A DNA stretch of 64,000 nt from Nonomuraea deserti (GTDB lineage Bacteria > Actinomycetota > Actinomycetes > Streptosporangiales > Streptosporangiaceae): positions 1 through 64,000 of the forward strand of contig NZ_SMKO01000003.1 of assembly GCF_004348685.1 (NCBI RefSeq). Reading direction: 5' to 3'. The notes beneath the pieces were generated by a model. That model did not search any database. It was given only the letters and a program-made list of their open reading frames with translations, and was not told where the DNA came from. Numbering within the stretch: position 1 is the first letter of the stretch; each line of letters opens with the position of its first letter. Below, in pieces: positions 33,216-41,406 of the stretch. A program made the translations under genes and the position numbers.

Positions 33216-36200
33216 ATGCGTGAACGGCTGGCCCTTCTGGCGGTGTTAGCGCTCACAGCCTCCCTTGCCGCGGCGCCTTCGCACGCGGCGCAGGACGACC
33301 TCGGCATGCCGGTGTTCACCGGCGGCGACCCGGTGCCCGCCGAGCCCGTGAAATACCACCCGCGCACGATGATGAAGGCCATCTACGACAAGGAGAAGGG
33401 CGGCGACTCGTACTGGATCGACCGCATGCTCGCCCGGCCGGGCGACGACCCGGCGGGCTCGTGGCTGATGTCGCGCGGGCGGGCGTTGTTCATGAAGGAG
33501 CACGACCCCGGCAAGATCGGCTTCGGCGGGTACGTCGCGTACTGGGAGAGCATCGACGACCGCGACGCGTACACGATCTCGCTCGGCGCCGGCCTCACCG
33601 AGGAGGTGGCCGAGCGGCTGCAGATGCCCAGCCACTGGACCGGCCGCTACACCGGGGACGGGCTCGCGGTCGGGGTGAAGAAGTTCATCACGCACGAGAA
33701 CGTCGCCGTCACGACCCTGGAGATCACCAACACGGGGCCGGAGCCGCGTTCCGTGCCCGTCACCGTGACCTCGCCCTACGCGAAGACCGCCGACGGCGAC
33801 CGGGAGCTGACCGGTGTCGTCGCGGCCAGGAACGAGCTGACCACGATCTTCCCCCGGCTCAGCGGCGACGGGCTGAAGGTCGCCGGCGGTGAGCTGAAGG
33901 GCTCGGTGGACGTCGCGCCGGGCAGGACCGTGCGCACCAAGGTGCAGATGGGCTTCGTCACGGAGGAGCTGCCGGGCTCGCGACCGGAGTACGACGACTA
34001 CCGGGAACGGTCGCCCGAGAAGGCCCTGCGACGCCAGCTACAGGACTACAACGCCTGGTGGGCGGAGAACCTGCCCTACATCGACGTGCCCGACGAGAAC
34101 ATCAAGAAGTTCGTGTACTACCGCTGGTGGCTCATGCGCTTCAACTTCCTCGACGCCGACATCCCGGGCAACGACTTCCAGTTCCCGACGTCGGTCGAGG
34201 GAGCGCTGGGTTACAACAACGCGATCGTGCTGACCGTGCCGATGTTCGTGCAGGACCTGAAGTATCTGCGGAACCCGATCTACTCGTACGGGCCGTGGGT
34301 GTCGGCGGGCGAAGTATCGCGAAACTCGAAATATACGGATAATCCGGGCGATCCCGAGAACTGGTCGAACAGCTACACCCAGTACATCTCGGCGGCGGCG
34401 CTGGAGAGTTACCAGATCCACGGCGGGCAACCCGCGATCCTGCGCAACCTCGCCCGCTACGCGGAGAAGGACGTCTACGGCCAGCTCGCCGCCTACGACT
34501 CCAACGACAACGGCGTCATCGAGTACGACTGGGAGGCGATGACCGGCAACGACGCCGACGCGGTGTCGTTCCACTACTACGACCGGGCCAACGAGCGGCT
34601 GGAGGGCGCCTACGTCTACGCCAACGCGATGGCGGCGGCGCAGGCGTACGCGTTGTCCGGCGACCCGGCCAGGGCCGCCGAACTGCGCGGTGTGGCCGGC
34701 AAGGTGAAGAACGGCATCCTCACCCTGCTCTGGGACGAGGAGAACAACCTGTTCAAGCACCGCGACCTGCAGACGGGCAACCTGATCCCGTGGAAGGAGT
34801 CCAACAACTACATCCCGTACGCGACGGGGCTGGTGCCGACCGACGACCCGAAATACCGGGAGGCGCTGCGCTTGTGGGCCGACCCTGCGGAATATCCGAT
34901 ATTTCCGGCGTATACGGCTAATCAGAAGGACAAGGCGGAGGCCGCCGCCGCCGGCAAACCGGGCTCCAACAACTTCTCCCAGATCAACTCCACCAGGAAC
35001 TTCGCGCTGTTCTCCAAGGCGCTGCGCCAGTACGCCTCGCCGTACATCACCGCCGGCCAGTACAAGCAGCTGCTCTACTGGAACGCCTGGTCGCAGTTCG
35101 TCGGCGGCGACACCCGCTATCCCGACGCCAACGAGTTCTGGTCGAACTGGAACCCGCGGACCAAGACCATCGACTACCGGTCCTGGATCCACCACACCAT
35201 CCTGGGCAGCAGCAACTGGACCATGATCGAGGACGTCATGGGCCTGCGCCCCCGCTCCGACGGCAAGGTCGAGCTCTGGCCGGTGGACATCGGCTGGGAC
35301 CACTTCACCGTCAATGGCGTCAACTACCGGGGCGACGACCTGACGATCGTCTGGGACAGGCCGGGCGACGGCACGAGGCACTACGCCGGGGTGCCCGAGG
35401 GTTACTCGATCCTCGTCGACGGCAGGCGCAAGGTCACGCTCTCCGGCCTGGCGCACGCCGTCTGGGACCCGGAGACGGGCAAGGTCGAGGGCGGGCAGGT
35501 GGTGCACGCCGAGAAGGCCAGGTCGCTCAAGGCCCCCGCCGAGGTGGAGCTGACCGGCGACCGCATCGAGGACCTGTTCCAGAAGGCCGGCGTGGACCTG
35601 CGCTCCACCCGCCCCAACCTGGTCGAGTCGGTCACCGCCTCCCACGGTGACGCCGTCGGCGCGGCCGACGGGTTCACGATCAACGAGCCGTACTGGAGCA
35701 GCGAGGGCTCCGGCAAGGCACAGGACTGGCTGGAGGTGGACCTCGGCTCGGCGCGGCCCGTGGACCGGCTCAAGCTGTACTTCGTCAACGACCGCAGGGA
35801 GGCGGGCCACAGCGAACCGGCCTTCTACTCGGTGCGGTACCTCGACGGCGACACGTGGAAGGACGTGCCCCGGCAGGCCAGGCAGCCGGTCTACCCCCGC
35901 GCCAACCTCAACGAGGTGAGCTTCCCGCCCGTCACCGCGCGGAAGCTGCGCGTGCTCGTCACCCACCGGCCCGGCCACGCGACGGGCGTGAAGGAGGTCC
36001 AGGCGTACGCGACCGGCCGGCGGCCGCCGCAGCCGCGCAACCAGGCGCCGTACGTGCTGGCCGTGCCCGACCCCACGTTCGGCAGGCCCGGTCAGGCCCG
36101 CGTCGACGCCGTGGTCAAGGACGACGGGCTGCCCTCGGGCAAGCTCACCACCCAGTGGACCAAGGCAGACGGGCCCGGCGACGCGTTCTTCACCGACCCG

Positions 36201-37211
36201 ACCGGGACGAGCACGGTCATCTCGTTCACCGAGGCGGGCACGTACACGCTGGAACTCACCGCCGACGACGGCGAGCGCAGCACCACCGCGACCGTGACCG
36301 TCACCGCCGGCGCCCAGGGCGAGCAGGCGAACGTGGCCCCCTACGCCACGCCCACCGCCTCCTACACCTCGCCGTGGGAGCAGGTCGCCGCGGTCAACGA
36401 CGGTATCGACCCGCCACGCTCCAACGACGGCGCAAACCCGCGCTGGGGCACCTGGCCGCAGCAGGGCACGCAGTGGGTGCAGCTCGAATGGCCCGCGCCC
36501 GTGCGGGTGAACAAGGCCGAGGTGTACTTCTTCGACGACGGGGGCGGCGTGCGCGTCCCGGCCTCGTGGCGGATCCAGCAGTGGGACGGCGACTCGTTCG
36601 AGGACGTCCCCGGCACCTACCCGGTGGCGGCCGACGCCTACAACACCGTCTCCTTCGACACCGTCTCGACCTCGAAGCTCCGCGTCCAGCTGGAGTCGGG
36701 CGCGGGGTCGGTCGGGTTGCTGGAGTGGAAGGTGTACGCGATCCCGCCCGACTCGGTGCGTCCCGTGCACGTCCCGACCCCGGCCGGCACGCTGCCCGAG
36801 CTGCCGCGCACCGTCGAGACCCGCTACGCGGACGGCGCCCGCGGCCAGGCCGCCGTCACCTGGCAGCAGGTGACCCCCGACCAGGTCGAGACCGGCGGCA
36901 CCAGCTTCACCGTCGCCGGCCTCGCCGAGGGCGTCCGCCAACCCGCCCAGGCCACCGTGTACGTCAGGACGACGTCGGAGGTGACGATCACGTCGATCGC
37001 CGAGGAACCGGTCACGACCCGGCCCGGGGTCGCGCCGGCGCTGCCGGAGACCGTCGTCGCGACGTACAACGACGGCTCCAGGGACAGTTCGGTCGCGGTC
37101 ACCTGGGAGGCGGTCGATCCCGGCGACTACGCCCGGCCCGGCACCTTCACGGTGACGGGCCGGGTCGAGGGCACCACGATTCCCGCCAGGGCTGCGGTCA
37201 CCGTCGAATGA
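33216..37211 (+). CDS. Large secreted multidomain glycosidase-like protein
   Basis: 1331 residues. ATG 33216 is chosen because GGAG lies six bases upstream; the ATG at 33210 is too close to it. The signal peptide MRERLALLAVLALTASLAAA ends near APSHAA. Residues about 30-780 have an N-terminal beta-sandwich and a helical barrel rich in Trp/Tyr (FVYYRWWLMRFNFLDADIPG, WESN-like WKESNNYIPYATGLV, WSNWNPRTKTIDYRSWIHHT), resembling (alpha/alpha)6 glycosidases of the GH63/MGH1-like type. Then come a discoidin-like domain (about 797-935), a PKD/Ig-like domain (940-1030), a second galactose-binding-like domain (1038-1165) and two bacterial Ig-like (BIG_4) domains (1185-1331). It follows GH127 by 15 bp in the operon. 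The exact glycosidase family is not certain. Confidence 0.8.
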   Translation: MRERLALLAVLALTASLAAAPSHAAQDDLGMPVFTGGDPVPAEPVKYHPRTMMKAIYDKEKGGDSYWIDRMLARPGDDPAGSWLMSRGRALFMKEHDPGKIGFGGYVAYWESIDDRDAYTISLGAGLTEEVAERLQMPSHWTGRYTGDGLAVGVKKFITHENVAVTTLEITNTGPEPRSVPVTVTSPYAKTADGDRELTGVVAARNELTTIFPRLSGDGLKVAGGELKGSVDVAPGRTVRTKVQMGFVTEELPGSRPEYDDYRERSPEKALRRQLQDYNAWWAENLPYIDVPDENIKKFVYYRWWLMRFNFLDADIPGNDFQFPTSVEGALGYNNAIVLTVPMFVQDLKYLRNPIYSYGPWVSAGEVSRNSKYTDNPGDPENWSNSYTQYISAAALESYQIHGGQPAILRNLARYAEKDVYGQLAAYDSNDNGVIEYDWEAMTGNDADAVSFHYYDRANERLEGAYVYANAMAAAQAYALSGDPARAAELRGVAGKVKNGILTLLWDEENNLFKHRDLQTGNLIPWKESNNYIPYATGLVPTDDPKYREALRLWADPAEYPIFPAYTANQKDKAEAAAAGKPGSNNFSQINSTRNFALFSKALRQYASPYITAGQYKQLLYWNAWSQFVGGDTRYPDANEFWSNWNPRTKTIDYRSWIHHTILGSSNWTMIEDVMGLRPRSDGKVELWPVDIGWDHFTVNGVNYRGDDLTIVWDRPGDGTRHYAGVPEGYSILVDGRRKVTLSGLAHAVWDPETGKVEGGQVVHAEKARSLKAPAEVELTGDRIEDLFQKAGVDLRSTRPNLVESVTASHGDAVGAADGFTINEPYWSSEGSGKAQDWLEVDLGSARPVDRLKLYFVNDRREAGHSEPAFYSVRYLDGDTWKDVPRQARQPVYPRANLNEVSFPPVTARKLRVLVTHRPGHATGVKEVQAYATGRRPPQPRNQAPYVLAVPDPTFGRPGQARVDAVVKDDGLPSGKLTTQWTKADGPGDAFFTDPTGTSTVISFTEAGTYTLELTADDGERSTTATVTVTAGAQGEQANVAPYATPTASYTSPWEQVAAVNDGIDPPRSNDGANPRWGTWPQQGTQWVQLEWPAPVRVNKAEVYFFDDGGGVRVPASWRIQQWDGDSFEDVPGTYPVAADAYNTVSFDTVSTSKLRVQLESGAGSVGLLEWKVYAIPPDSVRPVHVPTPAGTLPELPRTVETRYADGARGQAAVTWQQVTPDQVETGGTSFTVAGLAEGVRQPAQATVYVRTTSEVTITSIAEEPVTTRPGVAPALPETVVATYNDGSRDSSVAVTWEAVDPGDYARPGTFTVTGRVEGTTIPARAAVTVE
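33244..33257. promoter_or_regulatory. Intragenic operator-like 14-mer, copy 2
   Basis: TGTTAGCGCTCACA, symmetric at 12 of 14 positions, inside the signal-peptide codons of the secreted multidomain protein. It differs at one base from the copy at 28469. Confidence 0.4.
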
Positions 37212-37313
37212 GCGCCGAGGCCCGCCGCGGCCGGGCCGGTCACCGCGCTCACCTCCGATCCCGCGGACCTCGCCGCCCTGTGCGGCAACCGCGTCACCGT
37301 CATCAAGATCTGA
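37212..37313 (+). pseudogene. C-terminal remnant of a PIN-domain (VapC-like) toxin
   Basis: The frame directly after the TGA of the large secreted protein reads VTALTSDPADLAALCGNRV then TVIKI and a stop. TSDPADLAAL followed by a short beta strand is the usual C-terminus of actinomycete VapC PIN toxins. Only about 25 residues remain and there is no start codon or antitoxin. It indicates a deletion or insertion event at the end of this locus. Confidence 0.5.
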
Positions 37314-37327
37314 GACGGTCCCGCCGT

Positions 37328-37358
37328 GTCCCCGCCCGGTAGCAACCGCGGCGGGGAC
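37328..37358. terminator. Bidirectional hairpin between convergent genes
   Basis: GTCCCCGCC (37328-37336) and GGCGGGGAC (37350-37358) form a perfect 9-bp stem with a 13-base loop, between the large secreted protein gene and the convergent mannanase gene. Confidence 0.6.
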
Positions 37359-37369
37359 GCGGCGGACGG

Positions 37370-38980
37370 TCAGGACGCGGCGCAGGTGTAGGAGCCCGCC
37401 GTGGCCGTGTCGCCGCCGGGGCGGCTCGCCTGGAAGCCGAAGCTGGTGGAGCCGCCGGCGGCCAGGCTGCCGTTGTAGCCCGCGTTCCGCGCCGTGACGG
37501 TCTGCCCGCTGACGCTCAGCGTGGCGTTCCACGAGCCGGTGACGGTGTGCCCGCTGGGCAGCGTGAAGGTGACCGTCCAGCCGCTGATGGCGGAGGAGCC
37601 GCCGTTGGTGACGGCGACCTGCGTGACGTAGCCGCCGTCCCACTGGCTCTGCACCGTGCCGGTGGTCGTGCAGCCGCCGCCGGGGCCGCCGCCGGACGAC
37701 GTGGTGAACGTGGTCGTGGCGGAGTTGCCGGACAGGTTGCCCGCGCCGTCGCGGGCGCGCACGTACACCTGGTACTCCGTCGCGGCGCTGAGCCCGGTCA
37801 GCGTGATCGCGTTGGTGGCGGTCTGGCCGAGCAGGGTGTCGGTGCCGCCCTGCTCGCGGTAGACGTTGTAGCCGGCCAGGCCGGAGCCGCCGGAGTCGGT
37901 GGCGGCCGTCCAGCTGAGGGCGGCGCCGCTCGCGGTCACGTTCGTGGCCGACGGAGTGCCGGGTGTGGTCGGCGCGGTGGTGTCGTCACCGGTGCCGCCG
38001 CCGAAGAACGTCGCCTCGCGTGAGGTCTGCCCGATGCCGTCGGCGCCGTGGAAGATGCGCTCGCCCCAGGAGGTCAGGCTGGAGGCGTTGAAGTCGTTCA
38101 CCATGTCGAGGTATTCGACGCCGCCGCCGTTGCCGCTCCACGACCAGCCGATGTAGCCGATGCCGCGCGACCGGGCCTCGGACATGATCGTGTCCTCGTC
38201 CGGGTTGCCGTCGGAGTGGTCGTGCCCGAACTCGCCGATCACCAGCGGCAGGCCGGCCGACTGGAAGGCGCCGAGGTAGGCGGTGATCTCGGAGGCCGTG
38301 TCGAAGACGCCGTACATGTGGACGGAGAAGACCGTGTTGTCCTGGGGGTCGGCGGCGGCGACGGTCCTGGCGTTGTCACGCATGGTGAACTGCCAGTCCT
38401 GGCCCCAGTTGGGCGCGTCCACCATGAGCAGGTGGTCGAAGCCGAGGCCGCGCATCCGGGTGATCGCGTTGGTGGTCGCGCTGGTCCAGGCGGAGACGTC
38501 GTTGTTGCCGTAAGGCTCGTTGCCGATGTTGATGACGATGAAGTCCTCGGTGCCGGTGAGCGCGCTCCTGACGCTGCTCCAGTAGTCGACGGCCTGGCTG
38601 AGCGTGTACGCGCCGCTCTGCTCGCCGTATCCGGTCGTGTCGTGGTTTTCGAGCACGCATATTAACCGGTTCTGTCTGCACAGGGATACGACGTTGGCCA
38701 CGTCGGCGGCGTCGTTGGGGGTCCACCTGCCGCCGCTCAGCACCACGCGGACCGTGTTGGCCCGCAACGACTTGATGCCGGCGAAGGAGCCGGTCTGGCT
38801 GGTGAACCAGGTGTGCGCATGGCTGACGCCGCGCATGACGAACGGGTTCCCGTTGGCCTCCACGATCCTGGTGCCGCTGACCCGGAGCCCGGCCGCGGCG
38901 TGCGCGGGAGCGGGGGCGACGATCATCGAGACGAGGAGCGACAGGAACGCCGCGGCCACGAGCCCGAGCCGGTTGGTCAT
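37370..38980 (-). CDS. Secreted GH5 endo-beta-mannanase with Fn3 and CBM2
   Basis: 536 residues. The signal peptide MTNRLGLVAAAFLSLLVSMI ends near APAHA. The GH5 subfamily-8-like core (about 30-330) has EANGNPFVMRGVSHAHTWF, the acid/base Glu in VINIGNEPYGNN near 154 and the nucleophile Glu in LVIGEFGHDHSDG near 247, matching actinomycete mannanases. A fibronectin type III domain (345-430) and a Gly-rich linker lead to a CBM2 (435-536) that ends in Cys, with paired Cys and conserved Trp. It cuts beta-mannan outside the cell and binds cellulose. A TTAACCGGTTAT palindrome lies 22 bp upstream. Confidence 0.92.
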   Translation of the reverse strand: MTNRLGLVAAAFLSLLVSMIVAPAPAHAAAGLRVSGTRIVEANGNPFVMRGVSHAHTWFTSQTGSFAGIKSLRANTVRVVLSGGRWTPNDAADVANVVSLCRQNRLICVLENHDTTGYGEQSGAYTLSQAVDYWSSVRSALTGTEDFIVINIGNEPYGNNDVSAWTSATTNAITRMRGLGFDHLLMVDAPNWGQDWQFTMRDNARTVAAADPQDNTVFSVHMYGVFDTASEITAYLGAFQSAGLPLVIGEFGHDHSDGNPDEDTIMSEARSRGIGYIGWSWSGNGGGVEYLDMVNDFNASSLTSWGERIFHGADGIGQTSREATFFGGGTGDDTTAPTTPGTPSATNVTASGAALSWTAATDSGGSGLAGYNVYREQGGTDTLLGQTATNAITLTGLSAATEYQVYVRARDGAGNLSGNSATTTFTTSSGGGPGGGCTTTGTVQSQWDGGYVTQVAVTNGGSSAISGWTVTFTLPSGHTVTGSWNATLSVSGQTVTARNAGYNGSLAAGGSTSFGFQASRPGGDTATAGSYTCAAS

Positions 38981-39001
38981 GAGGGTGCCTTTCCGCTGGG
39001 G

Positions 39002-39013
39002 TTAACCGGTTAT
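39002..39013. promoter_or_regulatory. LacI-type operator upstream of the mannanase gene
   Basis: TTAACCGGTTAT, symmetric at 10 of 12 positions. TTAACCGGTT is repeated inside the gene at 38662-38671, and TTAACCGTTTAA lies by the first LacI gene at 27250. The flanking gap to 39157 shows nothing else. Confidence 0.5.
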
Positions 39014-39157
39014 GTAACCGGCATGGTCTGCGGATTCGGCCCTCGTGTACAGCGCCGGGCGGGAGGCGGCACGCGCTTCCGAGCCCCGGGGAAGGGCCCT
39101 ACATGGGAAGACGCCCGGCCCGGCCCGGCGCGCGCCGGCGGCCCAGGGGTGAAACTT

Positions 39158-39805
39158 TCATCTGAGCGTGGGCAGCCCGGCTGCCAGCGCCATGAGGGCG
39201 CGGACGAGGCTGGGCCGCAGCTGGGGGCAGTGCGCGGCGAGCTCGGGATTCTGGGCGTAGACCTCGGCCATCGTGGGGGGCGGGTTGGCGGCCGGATAGA
39301 GCATGCCGGCCAGCCCCGCGGCGGCGGAGACGAGCTCCGCCCCCTCGCTGTCCGTCAGCCCCGTTGCGCGGCCGACCCGCGCGCCCAGGTCGGCGGCCGT
39401 GCGCAGCGCCGTGACCTTGAACTCGCGGGCCGCCGGGACCGACACGTTGTGCTCCAGGCTGGTGCTCGCATGGCTGAGCAGGTCGCAGAAGAGTGGCTGA
39501 TCGGTGATCGTGTCCGCCAGAGCCGCCGCCACGTCGGCCGTGTCGCGGGCCGTGCGCAGCCGGTCGGTGACCGCGTCCGCCCACCGCTGCCACTCCTCGC
39601 AGGCGAGGACGAGGTAGATCTCCTCCCGGGTGCCGAAATAGCGCACGACGTTGGACTTCGCCAGCCCGACCGCCTCCGCCACGGCCCCCAGGCTGACGTT
39701 GCGCACGCCGGACGCGGTGGCGAGCTCGCGCGCGGCGGAGAGGATCGCCTCACGCCGCTGCTGTTTGTGCTCGGGTCGCCTGGCCCGCAGGAAGGTCCGC
39801 GTCAT
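39158..39805 (-). CDS. TetR/AcrR-family regulator
   Basis: 215 residues from ATG 39805. The HTH reads REAILSAARELATASGVRNV then SLGAVAEAVGLAKSNVVRYF. The C-terminal ligand-binding part is helical. It is divergent from the molybdenum oxidoreductase operon with 105 bp between starts, which contain the inverted repeat AGAACACCGTTCT. It probably represses that operon. The ligand is unknown but may be an aldehyde or aromatic substrate of the enzyme (inference). Confidence 0.9.
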   Translation of the reverse strand: MTRTFLRARRPEHKQQRREAILSAARELATASGVRNVSLGAVAEAVGLAKSNVVRYFGTREEIYLVLACEEWQRWADAVTDRLRTARDTADVAAALADTITDQPLFCDLLSHASTSLEHNVSVPAAREFKVTALRTAADLGARVGRATGLTDSEGAELVSAAAGLAGMLYPAANPPPTMAEVYAQNPELAAHCPQLRPSLVRALMALAAGLPTLR

Positions 39806-39834
39806 CGTCGCCCAGCATACGACGCCCATTTAAA

Positions 39835-39847
39835 AGAACACCGTTCT
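39835..39847. promoter_or_regulatory. TetR-type operator between the TetR and oxidoreductase genes
   Basis: AGAAC-ACC-GTTCT, a perfect 5-bp-arm inverted repeat immediately upstream of the oxidoreductase -35 box. Confidence 0.55.
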
Positions 39848-39848
39848 C

Positions 39849-39877
39849 TTGTTAAGGAAACGCTGTTCTGTTAGCGT
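39849..39877 (+). promoter_or_regulatory. Promoter of the aldehyde oxidoreductase operon
   Basis: TTGTTA (39849-39854), 17 bp, TAGCGT (39872-39877). A second inverted repeat, ACGCT (39860-39864) and AGCGT (39873-39877), straddles the -10, and CGGAAC/GTTCCG follows at 39881-39896. Confidence 0.6.
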
Positions 39878-39910
39878 CGCCGGAACACCGGTTCCGACGG
39901 AAGGAAGCGC

Positions 39911-40414
39911 GTGACGGAGATACGGATGCGAGTGAACGGCGCCGCCGAGTCCCTCGACGTCGAGCCGTGGGTCAGCCTGCTCGACGCCCTGCGGGACCGG
40001 CTCGGCGTCACCGGCCCCAAGAAGGGCTGCGACCAGGGCGCCTGCGGCGCCTGCACGGTGCTCGCCGACGGCGTGCGCATCAACGCCTGCCTGGCCCTGG
40101 CCGTCCAGTACGACGGCAAGGAGATCACCACGATCGAGGGCCTGGCGACCGGCGACGACCTGCACCCGTTGCAGGCGGCGTTCATCCGGCACGACGGCCT
40201 CCAGTGCGGCTACTGCACACCCGGCCAGATCTGCTCGGCGGTCGCCATGCTGGCCGAACACCGCGCGGGCATGCCCAGCGCCGTGACGGAGCGGTCGGGA
40301 GAGCTCGACGAGGCCGAGATCAGGGAGCGCATGAGCGGCAACCTGTGCCGCTGCGGCGCCTACAACGGCATCGTCGACGCCATCAAGGACGTCGCGGGGC
40401 AGGAGGCACGGTGA
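39911..40414 (+). CDS. PaoA-like [2Fe-2S] subunit of aldehyde oxidoreductase
   Basis: 167 residues from GTG 39911 after AAGGAAG. The first cluster site, KKGCDQGACGACTVL with a later Cys in RINACLAL, is plant-ferredoxin-like; the second is LQCGYCTPGQICSA with NLCRCGAYNGI. This is the small electron-transfer subunit of xanthine-dehydrogenase-family molybdenum enzymes. There is no Tat signal, so unlike E. coli PaoA it should be cytoplasmic. Its stop overlaps the next start as GTGA. Confidence 0.92.
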   Translation: MTEIRMRVNGAAESLDVEPWVSLLDALRDRLGVTGPKKGCDQGACGACTVLADGVRINACLALAVQYDGKEITTIEGLATGDDLHPLQAAFIRHDGLQCGYCTPGQICSAVAMLAEHRAGMPSAVTERSGELDEAEIRERMSGNLCRCGAYNGIVDAIKDVAGQEAR

Positions 40415-41406
40415 AGCCGTTCGCCTACGTCAAGCCCGCCGACGTCGCCGGCGCCGTCCGCGCCGTCTCCGACGAGCCCGGCGCGAAGTTCCTCGGCGGT
40501 GGCACCAACCTGGTCGACCTCATGCGCGAGGGTGTCGAGCGTCCCGACACGGTCGTCGACGTCACCGGCCTGCCCCTCGACACCGTCGACCAGCTGCCCG
40601 GCGGCGGGCTGCGGATCGGCGCGATGGTGCGCAACAGCTCGCTCGCCGCCGACGAGCGGGTGCGCGCCCGCTACCCGATGTTGTCGCAGGCGATCCTCGC
40701 CGGGGCCTCGGCCCAGCTCCGCAACATGGCGACCGTCGGCGGCAACCTGCTCCAGCGCACCCGCTGCCCCTACTTCTACGACCCCGCCGCCGCCTGCAAC
40801 AAGCGAGAGCCGGGCGGCGGCTGCGACGCGCTCGGCGGGTTCAACCGGTCACACGCCGTCCTGGGCGTCAGCGGCAGCTGCATCGCCGCGCACCCCTCCG
40901 ACATGTGCGTGGCGCTGGCCGCGCTCGACGCCGTGATCGAGGTGGAGAGCGTACGCGGGACGCGGCGCATCCCCATGACGGGCTTCCACCGGCTGCCCGG
41001 CGACACACCGGAGATCGAGACGGAGCTGGCCCCCGACGAGCTGGTCACGGCGGTGGAGCTGCCGCCCGCCCCGTTCGCGGCCCGCTCCCGATACCGCAAG
41101 GTGCGCGACCGGGCGTCGTACGCGTTCGCCCTGGTCTCCGTGGCGGCGGCGCTGGAGGTGCGGGACGGCGCCGTGACGGCGGCGCGGCTGGCGCTCGGCG
41201 GCCTCGCGGCCAAGCCGTGGCGCGCGCACGAGGCGGAGCGGATCCTGCTCGGCGGGCCGGCGAGCGAGGAGTCCTTCGCCCGCGCGGCCGAGGCCGAGCT
41301 CGCCGGGGCCGACGTCCGGCCGGGCAACGCGTTCAAGGTCCACCTGGCGCGCGCCACGATCGTGGCCACGCTGCGCGAGCTGAACACCGGGAAGGGCACG
41401 GCATGA
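40411..41406 (+). CDS. PaoB-like FAD (and [4Fe-4S]) subunit
   Basis: 331 residues from a GTG overlapping the PaoA-like stop. FAD-binding motifs AKFLGGGTNLVDLMREGV and ATVGGNLLQRTRCPYFYD are present. The Cys-rich stretch RTRCPYFYD, CNKREPGGGC and GSCIAAHPSDMCVALAALDA is the extra [4Fe-4S]-binding insertion that marks the PaoB type rather than ordinary CO-dehydrogenase medium subunits. It passes electrons from the iron-sulfur subunit to an acceptor. Confidence 0.9.
   Translation: MKPFAYVKPADVAGAVRAVSDEPGAKFLGGGTNLVDLMREGVERPDTVVDVTGLPLDTVDQLPGGGLRIGAMVRNSSLAADERVRARYPMLSQAILAGASAQLRNMATVGGNLLQRTRCPYFYDPAAACNKREPGGGCDALGGFNRSHAVLGVSGSCIAAHPSDMCVALAALDAVIEVESVRGTRRIPMTGFHRLPGDTPEIETELAPDELVTAVELPPAPFAARSRYRKVRDRASYAFALVSVAAALEVRDGAVTAARLALGGLAAKPWRAHEAERILLGGPASEESFARAAEAELAGADVRPGNAFKVHLARATIVATLRELNTGKGTA

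Noticed and set aside
34038-37643. A 1201-codon minus-strand frame opposite the large secreted protein
   Set aside because: It is antisense to a gene with a signal peptide and recognisable domains; the frame encodes repetitive Arg/Gly/Val sequence only.
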